The notes beneath the pieces were generated by a model, which was not told where the DNA came from, searched no databases, and saw only the letters and a list, made by a program, of their open reading frames with translations. The translations under genes were made by a program, and so were the position numbers. Shown one piece after another: positions 24,122-36,024 of a stretch of 64,000 bases of DNA; position 1 is the stretch's first letter, and each line of letters begins with the position of its first letter. Source of the stretch: Volvox africanus (taxonomy: Eukaryota; Chlorophyta; Chlorophyceae; Chlamydomonadales; Volvocaceae). The DNA is taken from the NCBI GenBank assembly GCA_030268105.1, contig BSDZ01000009.1:310001-374000 (forward strand). Reading direction: 5' to 3'.

Positions 24122-27100
24122 ATGGTCGCAGCTGACGGCTCGCCTTCTTCCAGCTTCACCGCGACGACCGCCGCCCCCACCCCCACCACCAGCAGCATCA
24201 GCTTCACAAAACCGCTTCCACCGCTTACAGCATCACCGTCTTCCGCTGACTTCGTGGAACGTTTCGGCCATCAGTTGATATCGAGGGGCCGACCGTTCCG
24301 CTTCCTAGGCTGCAACGCCTACTGGCTAGCGGAGGACGCCATGGTTCCGGAGCGCCGCAGTCGTGTGGACCGGGCCATGAAGCTGGCGAAGGTGGAGTAG
24401 GGGGGATCCAGGGCAGGAAAAACACATCCACGACACGCACGGGGATGTCCGGGTGGAGGGAGGGAGATATGGATTTGAGATCAGGTAAAGAACAGCGTCG
24501 GAGGATTGTCGCGCGCTCCCTTGCACAAACGCGGCACGTTGTAAATCCACCGCTGCTTTCAACCACTGCTCCTATTGTCTATTGATTATCTGTTCGGTCA
24601 AATATCTGAACGATGTCAGTTAGCAACAACCTTCTGGATGCTGCGAGTGAAGGTGGTGGGATATCCCGCACCCAGATGACGCCATTCGGCGGAGCTTATC
24701 CCGCGACATGTCCCTTGCCTGTTCGAAGAGCTATTTACATCTAGCAGCTGACATGCTGTAAGCAAATGCTGAAAGAAGAAATGAATTCCCCGGGTGACCG
24801 CATGCGTTGGTGGTCAGATGTTCTCGTTGTCGTTGTTCCGCCGCTAGGGGGGACGTCGCTCACTCGCTCACCCTTCCCCCCGAGATGGCCCGTCCCCCCC
24901 CCCGCTGATGGGGGGCTTCAGGGTTTGGGTCTGCGTGTACTTCGGCTATGGGCCTTCAACCACCGGCTCCCTGCCCTGGGTCCCGCGGGCAGCGGCCTAG
25001 TCTGGGCGGAGGACGAGTTCGTGGCGCTGGATTACGTTGTGCGTAGTGCGGAACTGTACGGCATGAGGCTGGTGCTGGCGCTGGGGAACTTTTGGCCAGC
25101 GTATGTGGCACCGGAGCTTTTCCTCCGGGCAGCTGACATAACGGGAGGTAACCATTGTAACGAACTGGGTCGGTTGGTTGATTTTTCAGGGTCGGCTGTC
25201 CCATGGGTCAGTGAGGTCGTATGGGTCGATAGGTCCCATGGGTCAATAGGCCCCGTGGAGCATTGGCTCGAACATGGCTCAGTGAGTCTTAGGGGCAAGC
25301 TGGTTCTGAATGAGACCCGTGGGTCAGTGGTTCCACTACGTATCATCGCCCTTCGGTCCCCATCTTGCCGAAACGAATCCTTCCAATCGCACCCAATCGT
25401 CCTTCGTTGGACTTGCCGTACACAGGCAACCTAACCGTGGCAGACTTCTACAGCAGCCCGGCAGCTCGGGAGATGTACAAGCAACACATTGCGGCTGTCA
25501 CCTCCCGAGTCAATGTGTTTTCTGGCGTGTCGTACAGGTAACGGGGACAGCCGACAGGGAATGTGTGTATGCGTGTGTGTATTAAAGGAAGGAGACGACG
25601 GGGTAAAGGGCGAGGGGGAGAGCACAGGAAGCGGTTAATTCATGCCAGTTATGTTAGTTTCTTTTATAAGGACGAACGAACTTCCCGGGTATTAATAGGT
25701 CTCCACCAGCATGGACACATTGTGAAGCGGTACATATCAGGTTGGATGTATTCATGAACACGACACGACGCTGTACGCGCAGGGACTCACCCAATATAAT
25801 GATGTGGGATGTGATCAACGAGCCCCGATGCCCAGGTAGGCCGATGGGTCGCTATGTCCTATGGGTCGGTGAATCAGCTTCCGATTTGCGGATCCCACGG
25901 ACCGGTGGGTCCCGTACGTCAGTACATGAACCCCAAGAGCAACATCCTATACGGCTGTTTGACCGCGACGGGCTGTTGGCAAAGCCAATACCATTTTACT
26001 GTACGACTGCAAGACAACTTCTTCCTTCAACGATCCTTTGTCATCTCTTTCTGTTTTCTTACCGCGTAAAGGCTGCAGCTCGTCCGAACTGTCTGCCTTT
26101 AAGAACTGGATGTACGACATGGCGTCGTACACCAAGACGGCCGCGCCAAGACAGCTGGTGTCCATGGGCACGGAGGGCTTCTTTGGCCGCGAGCCGTACG
26201 GCAACCTGACGTCGTACGTATCATTCAACCCGGGTGAGCTTGTTCGGTCGTACAATGTCTTTTCAGATTTTCATTCGTCTGGTTGTACAGATGACACGTA
26301 TTTTAACCCGGACCCCACAGCCCCGGATTTCTTATTTCTCCCCCCGCCCCCCGCGCAGGTGCCGGGAGTGTTTGTGAGGGCGAGGACTGGATTGGCACGA
26401 GCGACGCGTTGGCTCTTGACGTGGCGGTGGTTCACACCTACTGGCGGCAAACCGAGGTGAGCTGTTCAATTATGTATATTCCATATCCTGGCAGGGTTTT
26501 AGGGTTTTGAAATCTCTCTCCTTCCGGCCCGAACCCACCGTCACATAAGGCCCCTTTTTGCGCACTGTGCGAGCTCACGTCCTAAACACATCCTGAAAGT
26601 GTAATTGCCTAAACCCGCACACGCTCAAAACACTTTCGTACACATGAGATCTCCCCATTCTCTCTCCCGCCTCCCGCCTCCTTGGCAAGTTGGCTGACGT
26701 AATACCCCTCCCCTTTCCATCCGCCATTCCCCCCCCTTAGACCCCAAAGCTCAGACGCACCTTCATCTTTTACCCCAAACGACTGGCAGGGTGTTCCGTC
26801 TCACGACTGGACCCGAATGTCCTTCGAGGAGTACTTGCCGTGGTACATGTCGTACACATGGCTGCACGTGACGTTGGCGGGCGCCTTGGGCAAGCCACTA
26901 GTGCAGGAAGAGTTCAACATCCTTTCTGGGTACGGCACGTGGGTACGGCACGTGGGTACGGCACACGGGTACAGCACGAGTGCAAGATCAAGATATATCG
27001 CGGCATCACCATCAGTTTTCGCCCACTCCGTATAACTCGAACCCACCATCGATATTATTTACCTGACAGCCTTGCCTCCCCCTCATGTCCGCGGTTCGGT

Positions 27101-28522
27101 CTGTTTCCCGCCTCCGTCGGCCCCCCTCCTCCGCTAACACTTCCACCAAATCGAACATTACAATGCAATTTACGACAGTTGTGCACAAATTAAGATTCTC
27201 CCAATTGAGATATCGCACTACTCCCACCGCAGAAGATTTACGGTCGTACAGCGCCGGCAGCTATTCGCCGTGGCGTTGGCGCAGCTGCAGGCGTCGGCAG
27301 CGGCAGGAGGGCCTTATGCGGGGGCCCTCTGGTGGAGCTGCGCGCTCCAGGGAAGCAACGATGACGGCTACAACGTGTACATCGACGTACCGCGACCTCC
27401 AAAGCGCCCCCTTCCCCTCTGTGTCAACATCCTGCCACCAACGCCGCCGCCGCCGCAGGCAGCGCCGCCGCCACCAACGCCTTCGCCGCCTTCACCGGAG
27501 CAAGTGATGCCACCGCCACCAGGCTCCAGGGGGGGTCCCAGCATCCGCTACCGCCACGACGCGGAACGCGGCGGGGGAAGCGAAGCGCAGGAGCAACAGA
27601 ACAACACGACAGTCGAGGCCGGAAATGGCGAAAGCAACAGCAACAGCGGCAGCAGCGGCGGTGTAGGTGATGGCGGCGGTGGAGGTGATGGCGGCGAGGA
27701 AACAGCTGATGATCGAAATCGGAGGCGCAGCCTATTGCTGGATGAAAGTTCGGATCCCTTCCTCAGGTAGATGTTGCTGAGGACTCCGCCCATGTCAAGG
27801 CTCTGTCCAGTTGGCAAGAGTCAATGTCGCTTTGGCAGCGCTTCATGCGGCCCCTGGGTGGCGTCATGTGAAAGCGTAACAGCACGCAGGGCTTTGACCG
27901 GGCTTTGACCGGGTCGGACGCACTACACGGCTCCGAAACACGGGTGTACGACCTAAGGTGCATCTCATAAGGCATTAAGAGCCGTAGCTCCTCCTCCACA
28001 ACTTCCTCCTCCTCCACCACCAGCGGCGGCGGCGGTGGCGCCACTCCTCACTTTGGTTGGCCGCCTGCTAAGGGTTTTAGGTCTTTAGAGATAGGAAAGG
28101 GCGGTGTGTGTGTGTTTCGCGGGACGCGTATATTTACCGCTCCCGCTACCGGATCTTTCATCCACCGCCCCCATCTTGCTCGACTCGCACACTTCAGGGT
28201 TGGGCCTCGAGCTCAGTGCGCTGAGGCCGCTGCTGCCAGGTGGCGTCCCGCGCTACCGCTACCGCTGGAACCGGACCTCTCCAACGCGGCAACCGTGGCC
28301 ACGACGGGGCTCGACAGCACTCAAGTACAGCAGCTACTGGCAGCGGCAGCGGCGCAGCCGTCGCCGTCACCGTCACCGTCACCGCCACCACCGCCGTCAG
28401 CGACAGGCGTCACTGCGGAGGGAAGCGGCCTTAATGGCGGCGTCGAGGGCTTCCTGGGCGACGGCGAACTTCTGAACCTGATTGCGGACGCCGCCGCCGC
28501 GCTGAATGCGCTGAGTGAATGA
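24122..28522 (+). CDS. GH5 endo-1,4-beta-mannanase-like glycoside hydrolase
   Basis: Predicted to cleave internal beta-1,4-mannosidic bonds (GH5 TIM barrel, plant/fungal subfamily-7-like). Exons: 24122-24391, 24922-25147, 25426-25537, 25783-25835, 26072-26233, 26359-26456, 26790-26929, 27233-27766 and 28198-28522, about 639 aa. Landmarks in order: FRFLGCNAYWL; VLRLWAFN; LDYVVRSAELYGMRLVLAL; NEP of MMWDVINEPRCP, whose Glu is the acid/base; VAVVHTYW (the His-x-Tyr strand); EEFNIL, whose second Glu is the likely nucleophile; and GALWWS. The catalytic core ends near residue 395. It is followed by about 240 residues of Pro/Gly/Ser/Asn-rich sequence and a final Ala-rich helix, which is not typical of the family. 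No signal peptide follows the chosen ATG, and the frame stays open upstream, so a leader exon may be missing. Intron 7 starts with triplicated donor-like repeats. Confidence 0.85.
26930..26981 (+). repeat. Triplicated donor-like repeat at the 5' end of mannanase intron 7
   Basis: GGGTACGGCACGT recurs at about 16-bp spacing (GTACGGCACGTGG twice, then GTACGGCACACGG and GTACAGCACGAG). Each copy offers a GG|GTACGG-type donor. Phase with exon 27233 selects the first GT at 26930. Confidence 0.75.
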
Positions 28523-31168
28523 CCCGCGGGATAGGTGGTGGCCTGGTTTTGCCAGGAGAACGTGTAGGAGGCGGTTAGTGGGATCCATCTGGATCTGGAT
28601 CTTACGGCCTTAGGGTTTTCCTTGCCGATGGAAAAATGGGGACGTGGTTACGTTCGGCCACGTATCAAGGTGGTTGCGTTAGTCATGTATCAAATCAGCG
28701 GTGTGGCGGACAGCTCAGGACCGACTGATGAAGGCAGATTCCATGGATATACAACTACAAGGTAGTTGGTACGGCAGAATGCAAACTACCGCCTTGGCGG
28801 GCGCAGGTCAGTTTGTCTGTCCCATGTCATTCATTAGGTTGTCGCTATGCAGGTTATAGCTACCAAGTTGAGCACTTAATTGATATTTTAATCCGTCTAA
28901 AGACCAAACAGCGGTGAACTTGAATGCACCGCGACCCTTGGCAGTTGCAGAAATAAGGTGTACGGCCGCGGAATGTACGGCGTACGGTGTGTTGCATATG
29001 GCGTACGAGGTACTGTCGAGTGAATTGATTGTGGGGCCAGGACGTTCCATGGTCTTGTGCTCCATGTATAAGCGCCATTGTGAATGACATTACAGAGCTC
29101 AGCAACGGGAGGCCCCAAAGAGACATGATGGTTGATCTGGGAGCAACGAAATTACATGGAAAGTACAGCAGGAGTTGTCGTACAGCAGGAGTGAAGTTAA
29201 CCCCCCCCCCTACAACTCAGCGCAAAGCGGATTGGGGATTTGGTAGGATCCGAATGGAAATGAGAAGATCAACATCATTCTAATCATCGTCCGGCTCATT
29301 AGGTTCGAGTGCTGCCCCCTGGGTGGGTTTAGACAGGCTGCGGCAGCGGCTGCTGCAATAATGGCGCAACATCTCGCATCAATGCGTGTCGAAGACCGAC
29401 TGGCGCACACACAATGATACAACCGCGACAGGATGTGCATGAAACCCGTCTACCCTAAGGTGACGCCCGGGCTGGCGCTGCGTCAGTATCATGTCTTAGT
29501 TCTAGTCATGCGACTGTTTGCAGTTTTGGCGCGCATGACAGTTCGATGTCACGTGCTGTGCAGGTTACGCGCTATGCTGTGCTGTGACATCAGGCCTACG
29601 ACCCCCCGCCAAATTAGCTAAGTTGGGCGGTAGTGCCAGGAAAACGGAGATCCCCCCCCGCCGTCGGCCCCCATATTACCTAATACCGCCTGATAACGGG
29701 GTGGCTGTGCTGCAACCTCACCGACCGCCCCCACATCCCGCATGCGGGTCACAGTGACCTCCAGACACCCTAGCAGGTGCGCCAGCCACCTCCGTGGGCG
29801 GCGCCGATGAAACCACCGAGGGTCGCAGGGTCAGCAGCGCTCCGAGCGGCAATGCTTCTTCCAGCATTTAAGCTCCCAAGTCAAGCGGCCACCTGCGTGC
29901 CAAGAGATCAGCGAAAGAAACGCGAAGAGGTGTGGACGGAGGCGGGGGCATTGAATTCACGAAGCGAGATCAGGGGCAGATACACATACACACACACGTT
30001 CTCCAGCCATCATGAGGTCATTCTGTGTCCCGTCGCACCATGATGATCATAACAATTTTCCGTAAGCTTATATAAGGCCCACCTCAGAAGGCTTCCGGAC
30101 CAGTATTGCTGTAGAGAGCTTACGTCATGGAACACATTCCTCAACTGCCGTACCGCCGTCATGAGCTGCCGTGCCCTATCTAATTTCTTTGCGCCAAGAA
30201 CCCTGTTGCGCTTACGTGGAGTGAGGTCCAACTCGATGACCAACCCACCGCCAATAAATTTGTCGGTGCTGCAAATGCCACCCCCGCCGACACCGCCATT
30301 GGGAGCTTTCAGCGCCTCGTCGGCCCTCCACTGGCGGTGGAACTCCCTAGGGGCGCTCCGCCGGCAACAGCTGCCGCCACCGTGGCCACCGCCTCAGCAA
30401 AGTTGCTGCCACCGCAGCTAGCCGCGCTGCTGCTGCGATCGAGGCTGGACGCCAGCTGTGGCTCACAATGCTGCACCAATGTGGATTGCAGGTCCGCCGC
30501 GGCGACGGACACGAGCGGGTGGGCGAAGGCGCCTATACCGACCCATGGGTCAGTAGGGTCGTCCAAGTTGTGATTAATCCGGCACCTGGGCCTGGAGCAG
30601 CCACGAAGAGATTGTACGGAAATGCGATGTGTTGCAAGATTTGTTTCTCATTAAGCCATGCGAGTGAAAACACATGAAAAATGATGTTTGCATGTAAATT
30701 TATAATATCGAACGTAACCGTCTAATAGATGGATAGATCCTAAATAAAATCTCTTTTTCATTTTTCCTATCCTCTTATATTTTCATCCAAGTTGAGGACA
30801 TCGTCCCCTGGGACATCGGTCGCCTTCTAAGAGCAAAACGCGCTTACACCTCGGAGTGAAAATGGGAAAGAGAAGATATGAACATGTATTAGTTAAGATA
30901 ATATTTGTTCTATGTATGCGAGCGCTGCGGATACCCAAAAACTTAGGTCGCAATCCAATGCTGGTGCTTCAGTATCAAACAACGGTGAAACGCATGGCCA
31001 GCGCATCTTCTTCAATACCTTGTGGGGAAAATATAATCGTTCACCCTTTAATTTACACACAATAACATTGTCTGTGAACGATTAACTTTAAATCCACAAA
31101 CCCTCGTTGCGAAATGCTAGTATAGGGAAACCGCGACATTATTATATATCTGTTGCGTAACAGTGGCA
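28523..31168. other. Intergenic region with no firmly supported gene
   Basis: Mostly without long frames. It includes a telomere-like TTAGGGTTTT near 28610 and a polyC-rich stretch at 29650. The only sizeable coding-like block is the open frame at 30184-30573, listed separately. The last 450 bp before 31169 are AT-rich and probably contain the promoter of the LON-domain gene. Confidence 0.5.
30184..30573 (+). pseudogene. Coding-like open frame, possible exon or gene remnant
   Basis: This frame has 129 sense codons without a stop and then TGA at 30571. The composition is protein-like (Ala/Pro/Leu-rich middle, then a Cys cluster DASCGSQCCTNVDC). The same frame extends upstream through one TAA (30181) to an ATG at 30127. 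There is no recognisable domain and no clear splice acceptor that avoids the TAA. It could be a terminal exon, a decayed gene or a chance frame in GC-rich DNA. Confidence 0.25.
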
Positions 31169-34100
31169 ATGGCGTTCGCTTCCAAGACCACATTCTCCTG
31201 CCCTTGGCCTGGGACTGGTCGAGCTCCTCTTCCTGCGCGCCTGTCGCGATATCGCCGATTGCAGTGCGTGGCGAAGGCGGGTACTATAAAGCAGCTGCCT
31301 ATTTTCCCGCTCAATGTTGTTGCTCTACCATGTGCGACAGTCCCGCTAATGATCTTCGAGGCCCGGTAGGTGCTCAGCAATATTTAGAGCTTGCATCGTA
31401 TGTTGATGTGACCTTAGCATCGCAACCCACTCGCTTCAGTCTATCCACTACGCATTATCTAACGACTTGTATACTTCATGCAGGTATCGGGTCCTCTTCA
31501 ACACTATCCTTGCTGGCGAGTCGGGGTGAGTGGTCAGCTTTTCGCGAGACGACCTGTGAACAAGCGCGCTTTATATCAGAATCTTTAATTATAATCTGAA
31601 TAGTTACCAACATTCCTCTTGATGCCATTTCACTGTATCCTGCGGTCTGCGCGGCCTCGCCACCCGGCGGTTTAATTGCTCCAGGCGGGCGCGACGACGC
31701 AAAACCTGTGGCAATGTAGCGCGCTCGCCTCCTCCCCTCAACAGATCCCGCACTTGCCAACCCCGATCAGGTGCAGCCTGACCTGACCTGACCCCACCTG
31801 ACCCCACCTGACCCCACCTGACGCTCCAAACGTGTGAAATATACCCCTAGATGTACCGCGCCGCCCCTCAAGCCATCCTCATCAGTCAATATCAGAAGCC
31901 GTACAGCACACTTACCAACTAACCTGCTCGTCCTCACCCTCGCGTCAGTCTCCGGCTCCGCGTCCACGCCCGCTGTCGCACCCACTCCCCGCCTTCGTTC
32001 CCGCATCCTCTCCCTGTCCCCCCCCCCGAACACACACCATGTAGTGTTGAGGATGGTCTTGTGCAGTCGGACTCACCCTTCTGCGGCTCTCGGAGGTTTG
32101 GAATGTGTTACGTGGACGGCCGGGCCGACCCCAGCGGGGCGTCCCGGATGGCCTCCGTCGGTACAACTTTGGAAATTGTTGACTTCGCGCATGTGCAGGT
32201 GTGTATGCGTGTGTATGTGTATGGAGAGGGGCGGGAAATCCCGTAATAGAGGTAGGAAGGGGGGCCCTCGCGGAAGGGAAGGCCAACAGCATAGACGTTT
32301 GAACCTGAAGCCTATGGGGTGAGGGGGGCTAAGGGGAAGAGAGCACTCTCGTTCGACTTGGGGATGTCACGAGTACATTGACATGGATTGGCATTGTGAT
32401 TGGGGTGGTTTTGCCCCTCAAGTTTTCGCTTTTCCACCGCACCACCTGCCCCCTTCCTTCCCACCTACCTTCCCCACCGTCCTCCACGAACCTACGATTA
32501 TTTCTTTCACAATTATTAGCATCGGTCTCTAGCTCTAAAATTTCATCGTACTGCAATAGACCGTACCGCACACTTGCGGGTATTCATCCCCCTAGTTCGT
32601 GCGGGTGAGCGGGAGGCCTGGCAAAGATGTCCGGCTGAGGGATACTGCATTGTACGGCGCAGGATGGTCGCATCTTCGTGACCTCGAAGGGTCGCGAGCG
32701 CTTCCGCATTCTGTCCATCGTGAAGGACCGTCCCATCATGATTGCGGAGGTGGAGGAGCTGCCCGAGGACGAGGCGGAGGGCGAGGAGGTGCGGTGGAAG
32801 AGGGGTTGAAGAGGGGGAGAAAGCGGTGAGGAGGAGGGGGGGAGGAAGAGGAGGAGGGGAAAGGGGACAATGGGGAGAATAAGAAAGCGGCGAGGAGGAG
32901 GGACAAGGAGTGCGTGGCAAGACTGGAACCTTCACCTGGCATGGGCGCGGTGAAGCCAAACCTTATGCGCTGCCGGCACGGCACAACACACGAGGGCTGT
33001 ACCTGAACGCGCAGGTGGCGTCCCTCGCCGAAGAGGTGGCTGACCTTCTGAGGTCCACCATCCGACTCAACGTGAAGCTCAACAACCTGGAGGCCTCGGA
33101 GGACCAGGTAGGCCTTGGCCGGGTTAGGAGGGTGGTGCGCGGGGGAGGAAGGGCGTGTGTGTTTGTGCGCTGGTGTGTGACCTAGGAAATACCCACGGGT
33201 CAGTTGCCACGGGACGTGAATGTATTCGCGTCGTACTAATGTACTTGATGGTAATGCAAATGAGTTTGCCCGTGTAAGCGTCTCCATCCCTTGTTCCCAT
33301 CCCACCCTTGACCGCGGGTCCTGGCGTCCTGGGGAAAGCGGCCCCTCCCCCCGATGGATGTAAGGACGGGGTATTGGCATTTCTCTTGATTTTCATCATC
33401 TAATGTCGCTTTGGAGCTTATTAAAGTTATTCGTTTGAAGCCCTATCTTATCTTTCTACCCGTATTTATTTTGTTTGGTTAGACGCTTTACCCAGCCGGC
33501 CCCCTCTCCACCTCGCCCCAAACCCCTGGTGTCCTCGCCGCGGGTAAATGAAATTGTTAGCTGGAGCCGGAGGAGTTGGCGGGGCTGGGACCGCGTGACA
33601 TGTCTTACTGGATCGCGTCGTTCTTTGGGGATATCAAGGTCCTGCAGCAGAGCGTGAGTGGCGCTAAAGCGGAGTGAGGGGAGACGCACGGGCGGTTTGG
33701 GGTGTTGGAGGCAGGAGGCCATAGCCGGGAGTTGGGACAAGGGCTTGCGAAGGGGGTGGTGAAAGGTTAAGGTACGACACATAGGGTGGTTCGCGCGCGT
33801 GGTGGCAGGGGTGTTGGGGTTGGAAGTGGGGTTACAGTGGGAGTCTGGACTGACGATAATGAAGAAGTGTGCAGTAGCATAATTCAACGGGGGGGGGGGT
33901 GTATATCGGTTTCGAAGCCCTGATGAAATGTGGTGGCCTCCAGTGGAATGCCTTTCCCCTCCCAACGGAACAGCTGAACCAACGAACTGGCCTCCCTACT
34001 GTCACTTGCAGTTGTTGGAGGAGAACAGCACCGTCAAGAGGTTAAACCGGGAAAAGGTGGGCGAGGGAAGGGAGGGCGAGAGGGGCTCAGGAGCGGGAGC

Positions 34101-34762
34101 TTGCGGTGGGTAAGCCGGGCAGCGAGCAGAACACATTACCGAGGCGGGTGGATCGGAATCCACAATCATGCAATGCTAAGGCTAAGTGCTGCGCTGCTTG
34201 CGGCCAAGAGGCTTCACCTCCGCCATCGCCCTCTTCTCCTGCCTCCTTGACTCTTGTGTCTGGGCCCTCCGTTTTTCATATCATCAGTTTTAGTTGATTG
34301 TTTTCATTCCTGATTCCACATCTCCTCCCCACACCCTACACCACTGATCAGGTCGATTGCATCATCACTCATTCTTTGCCCGTCATCGTCTCCGCCCTCT
34401 CGAGTGGCGGGTTGAGCTCCCATGCTGGGGCTGTGCTCCGCTTTGTTCCTCCTCCTCCTCCTCCTCCTCCTCCGTGCTCATCCCTGGCTTTACCCCGGCT
34501 CGTCTCCTGTCTTCCCTCTGTCACTGCGTGCATGCTGAGTGCAGCGTTTTTCCCACATGCCACATCCACCATTGGATTCGGTCTTGGGGCTTTCCACCTT
34601 GGCCCCCCGGTGTAAGCCCCTTTCTCCCCCTCGCCATCCCTGCCTCCCGCCCCTCAGGAGATCCTCTCGGATACTGTTCGTTACTACTCCGCCACAGTGG
34701 CGCTCAAGTCACTGTCCGTGTCCTCTCCCGCCTCCGGGGACGACAAGGCCAAGGACAGTTGA
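31169..34762 (+). CDS. LON substrate-binding (N-terminal Lon) domain protein, probably plastid targeted
   Basis: Exons: 31169-31365, 31484-31525, 32045-32198, 32663-32788, 33015-33107, 33561-33653, 34012-34056 and 34658-34762, giving 284 aa. Residues 1-38 are Ser/Ala/Arg-rich and acid-poor, like an algal transit peptide. Then comes the LON signature: LPIFPLNVVALPCATVPLMI, FEARYRVLFNTIL, RRFGMCYVDG, VGTTLEIVDFAHV, DGRIFVTSKGRERFRI and EVEELPEDEAE. The C-terminal half is helical (RDMSYWIASFFGDIKVLQQS) and ends in a short acidic/lysine tail. There is no AAA+ ATPase or Ser-Lys protease domain, so this is a stand-alone LON-domain protein like the plant 'ATP-dependent protease La domain' proteins of about 280 aa. 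Presumed role: recognition of unfolded substrates or accessory plastid proteostasis; the function is not established for the family. Confidence 0.88.
31771..31822. repeat. 11-bp tandem repeat CCTGACCCCAC in LON-gene intron
   Basis: Four to five copies of CCTGACCCCA/CCTGA lie in intron 2 of the LON-domain gene, where many CTGAC branch-point-like motifs are therefore repeated. No coding role is seen. Confidence 0.8.
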
Positions 34763-36024
34763 GTGGAGGCCGAGGCGCCACCTTGATAGTCTTTCCAGGT
34801 AATGACAGTGGCATACGGTTCAAAGTTGAGCGGCTCCAATATCGCTCCACGACACTTCATATTTAATAACGGTGGCAATGAGGCTCAGTAAGAGGGTCGT
34901 TGAGAGGCAGTTGGGTCGGGTTTTGGAGGTGCAGGGGGGCGGCTGGCGGGGAGGACAGAGAGGAGAGGGTGTTGCTGGAGGTGGTTATGACATATGAGGG
35001 AGGGCGGAGGAGGTTAAGTATTGGGTGGAAGAGTCCGCCAGCGTTTACATGGTAGGGGCTTGATGGGAATTAGGATTAGGGAGTATTTAAAGCGCTTGTA
35101 GGTGGGGCACGTATGGTGTGTGCGCAATTCTGGATGTTCCGTTAATTCGTAGTGGCTGCACGCGGTGGTTGTAGCTTATTTAATTTTGCAGGACATTTAT
35201 GCCTGGCCGCGCCAGGCAGATGAGGATTTCATTTATGTACCATCATACATCTCTCTGGGACTGGGTATCGAGAAATAATAATGGATATATTTACCGCCTT
35301 TGCGTGCGGTGTCTCGCGGCTCTCGAGTGCCCACTTATTCAACTAGACGATTTCTACCAGGCAACACCCAGATCATATACGTCGATTAAGTACTCTGGTA
35401 CCTTGGGTTCGCTTTAAGCTCGGCTTATCGAGTACACGGTCAGTACGGTAATGTGCTCGCCGCAATGCGCATTGAAATGCAAAACCATTGAAGTAAACTT
35501 CGCTTTCCGTGAGCAAATAATTTTTTTACAACCGTCTTAGGAGGCGACCTGCAAACCCAATACATCGCGCAGGTCTGCTTACAACCAAAAAATGAACTTC
35601 AAGAAAGACACTCTACCGGCATGACCTCAGGAATTTCAGGAGTTTGTAAGATGACCGATACTACGGTAACCTACGCTACCAGGACAGTGACGCGGTCTCC
35701 CAACACACATGACTCATCAAAGAAAAGTGTCCTGGGCGGTCTCCACCATCCCAGTTGCTTATCTACAACGAGGCGGGCTGTGTATTGCTATCGCTATACC
35801 GGTCTTGTAGATGATGATGATGATGATGATGAGAACAAAACTGTTCCTGAATCGGCTCTCTTCTCCTTGAATTGCGACACGGGCCCAAGAGCGCTCATCT
35901 GCTGTTCTTTCCTCCACCACTGCCGCAATTGCCCCCCCCCATAAACGCAGCGGCGAAGGCAGCTGCTACCTGACGCCGCCGGGAGGAAGCCGCCGCAGAA
36001 AGCCGCTGCCATTACTGTCGGCAG
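34763..36024. other. Convergent intergenic region
   Basis: Lies between the ends of the LON-domain gene (+) and the small membrane-protein gene (-). It holds a (GAT)n run at 35810-35833 and TTACA motifs at about 35526 and 35578, which are candidate TGTAA poly(A) signals for the minus-strand gene. No further gene is recognised. Confidence 0.5.

Noticed and set aside
33482..33545. Extra exon (TLYPAGPLSTSPQTP) in the LON-domain gene
   Set aside because: It would leave a following intron of only about 17 nt. Splicing directly to 33561 keeps phase and gives the expected helical C-terminus.
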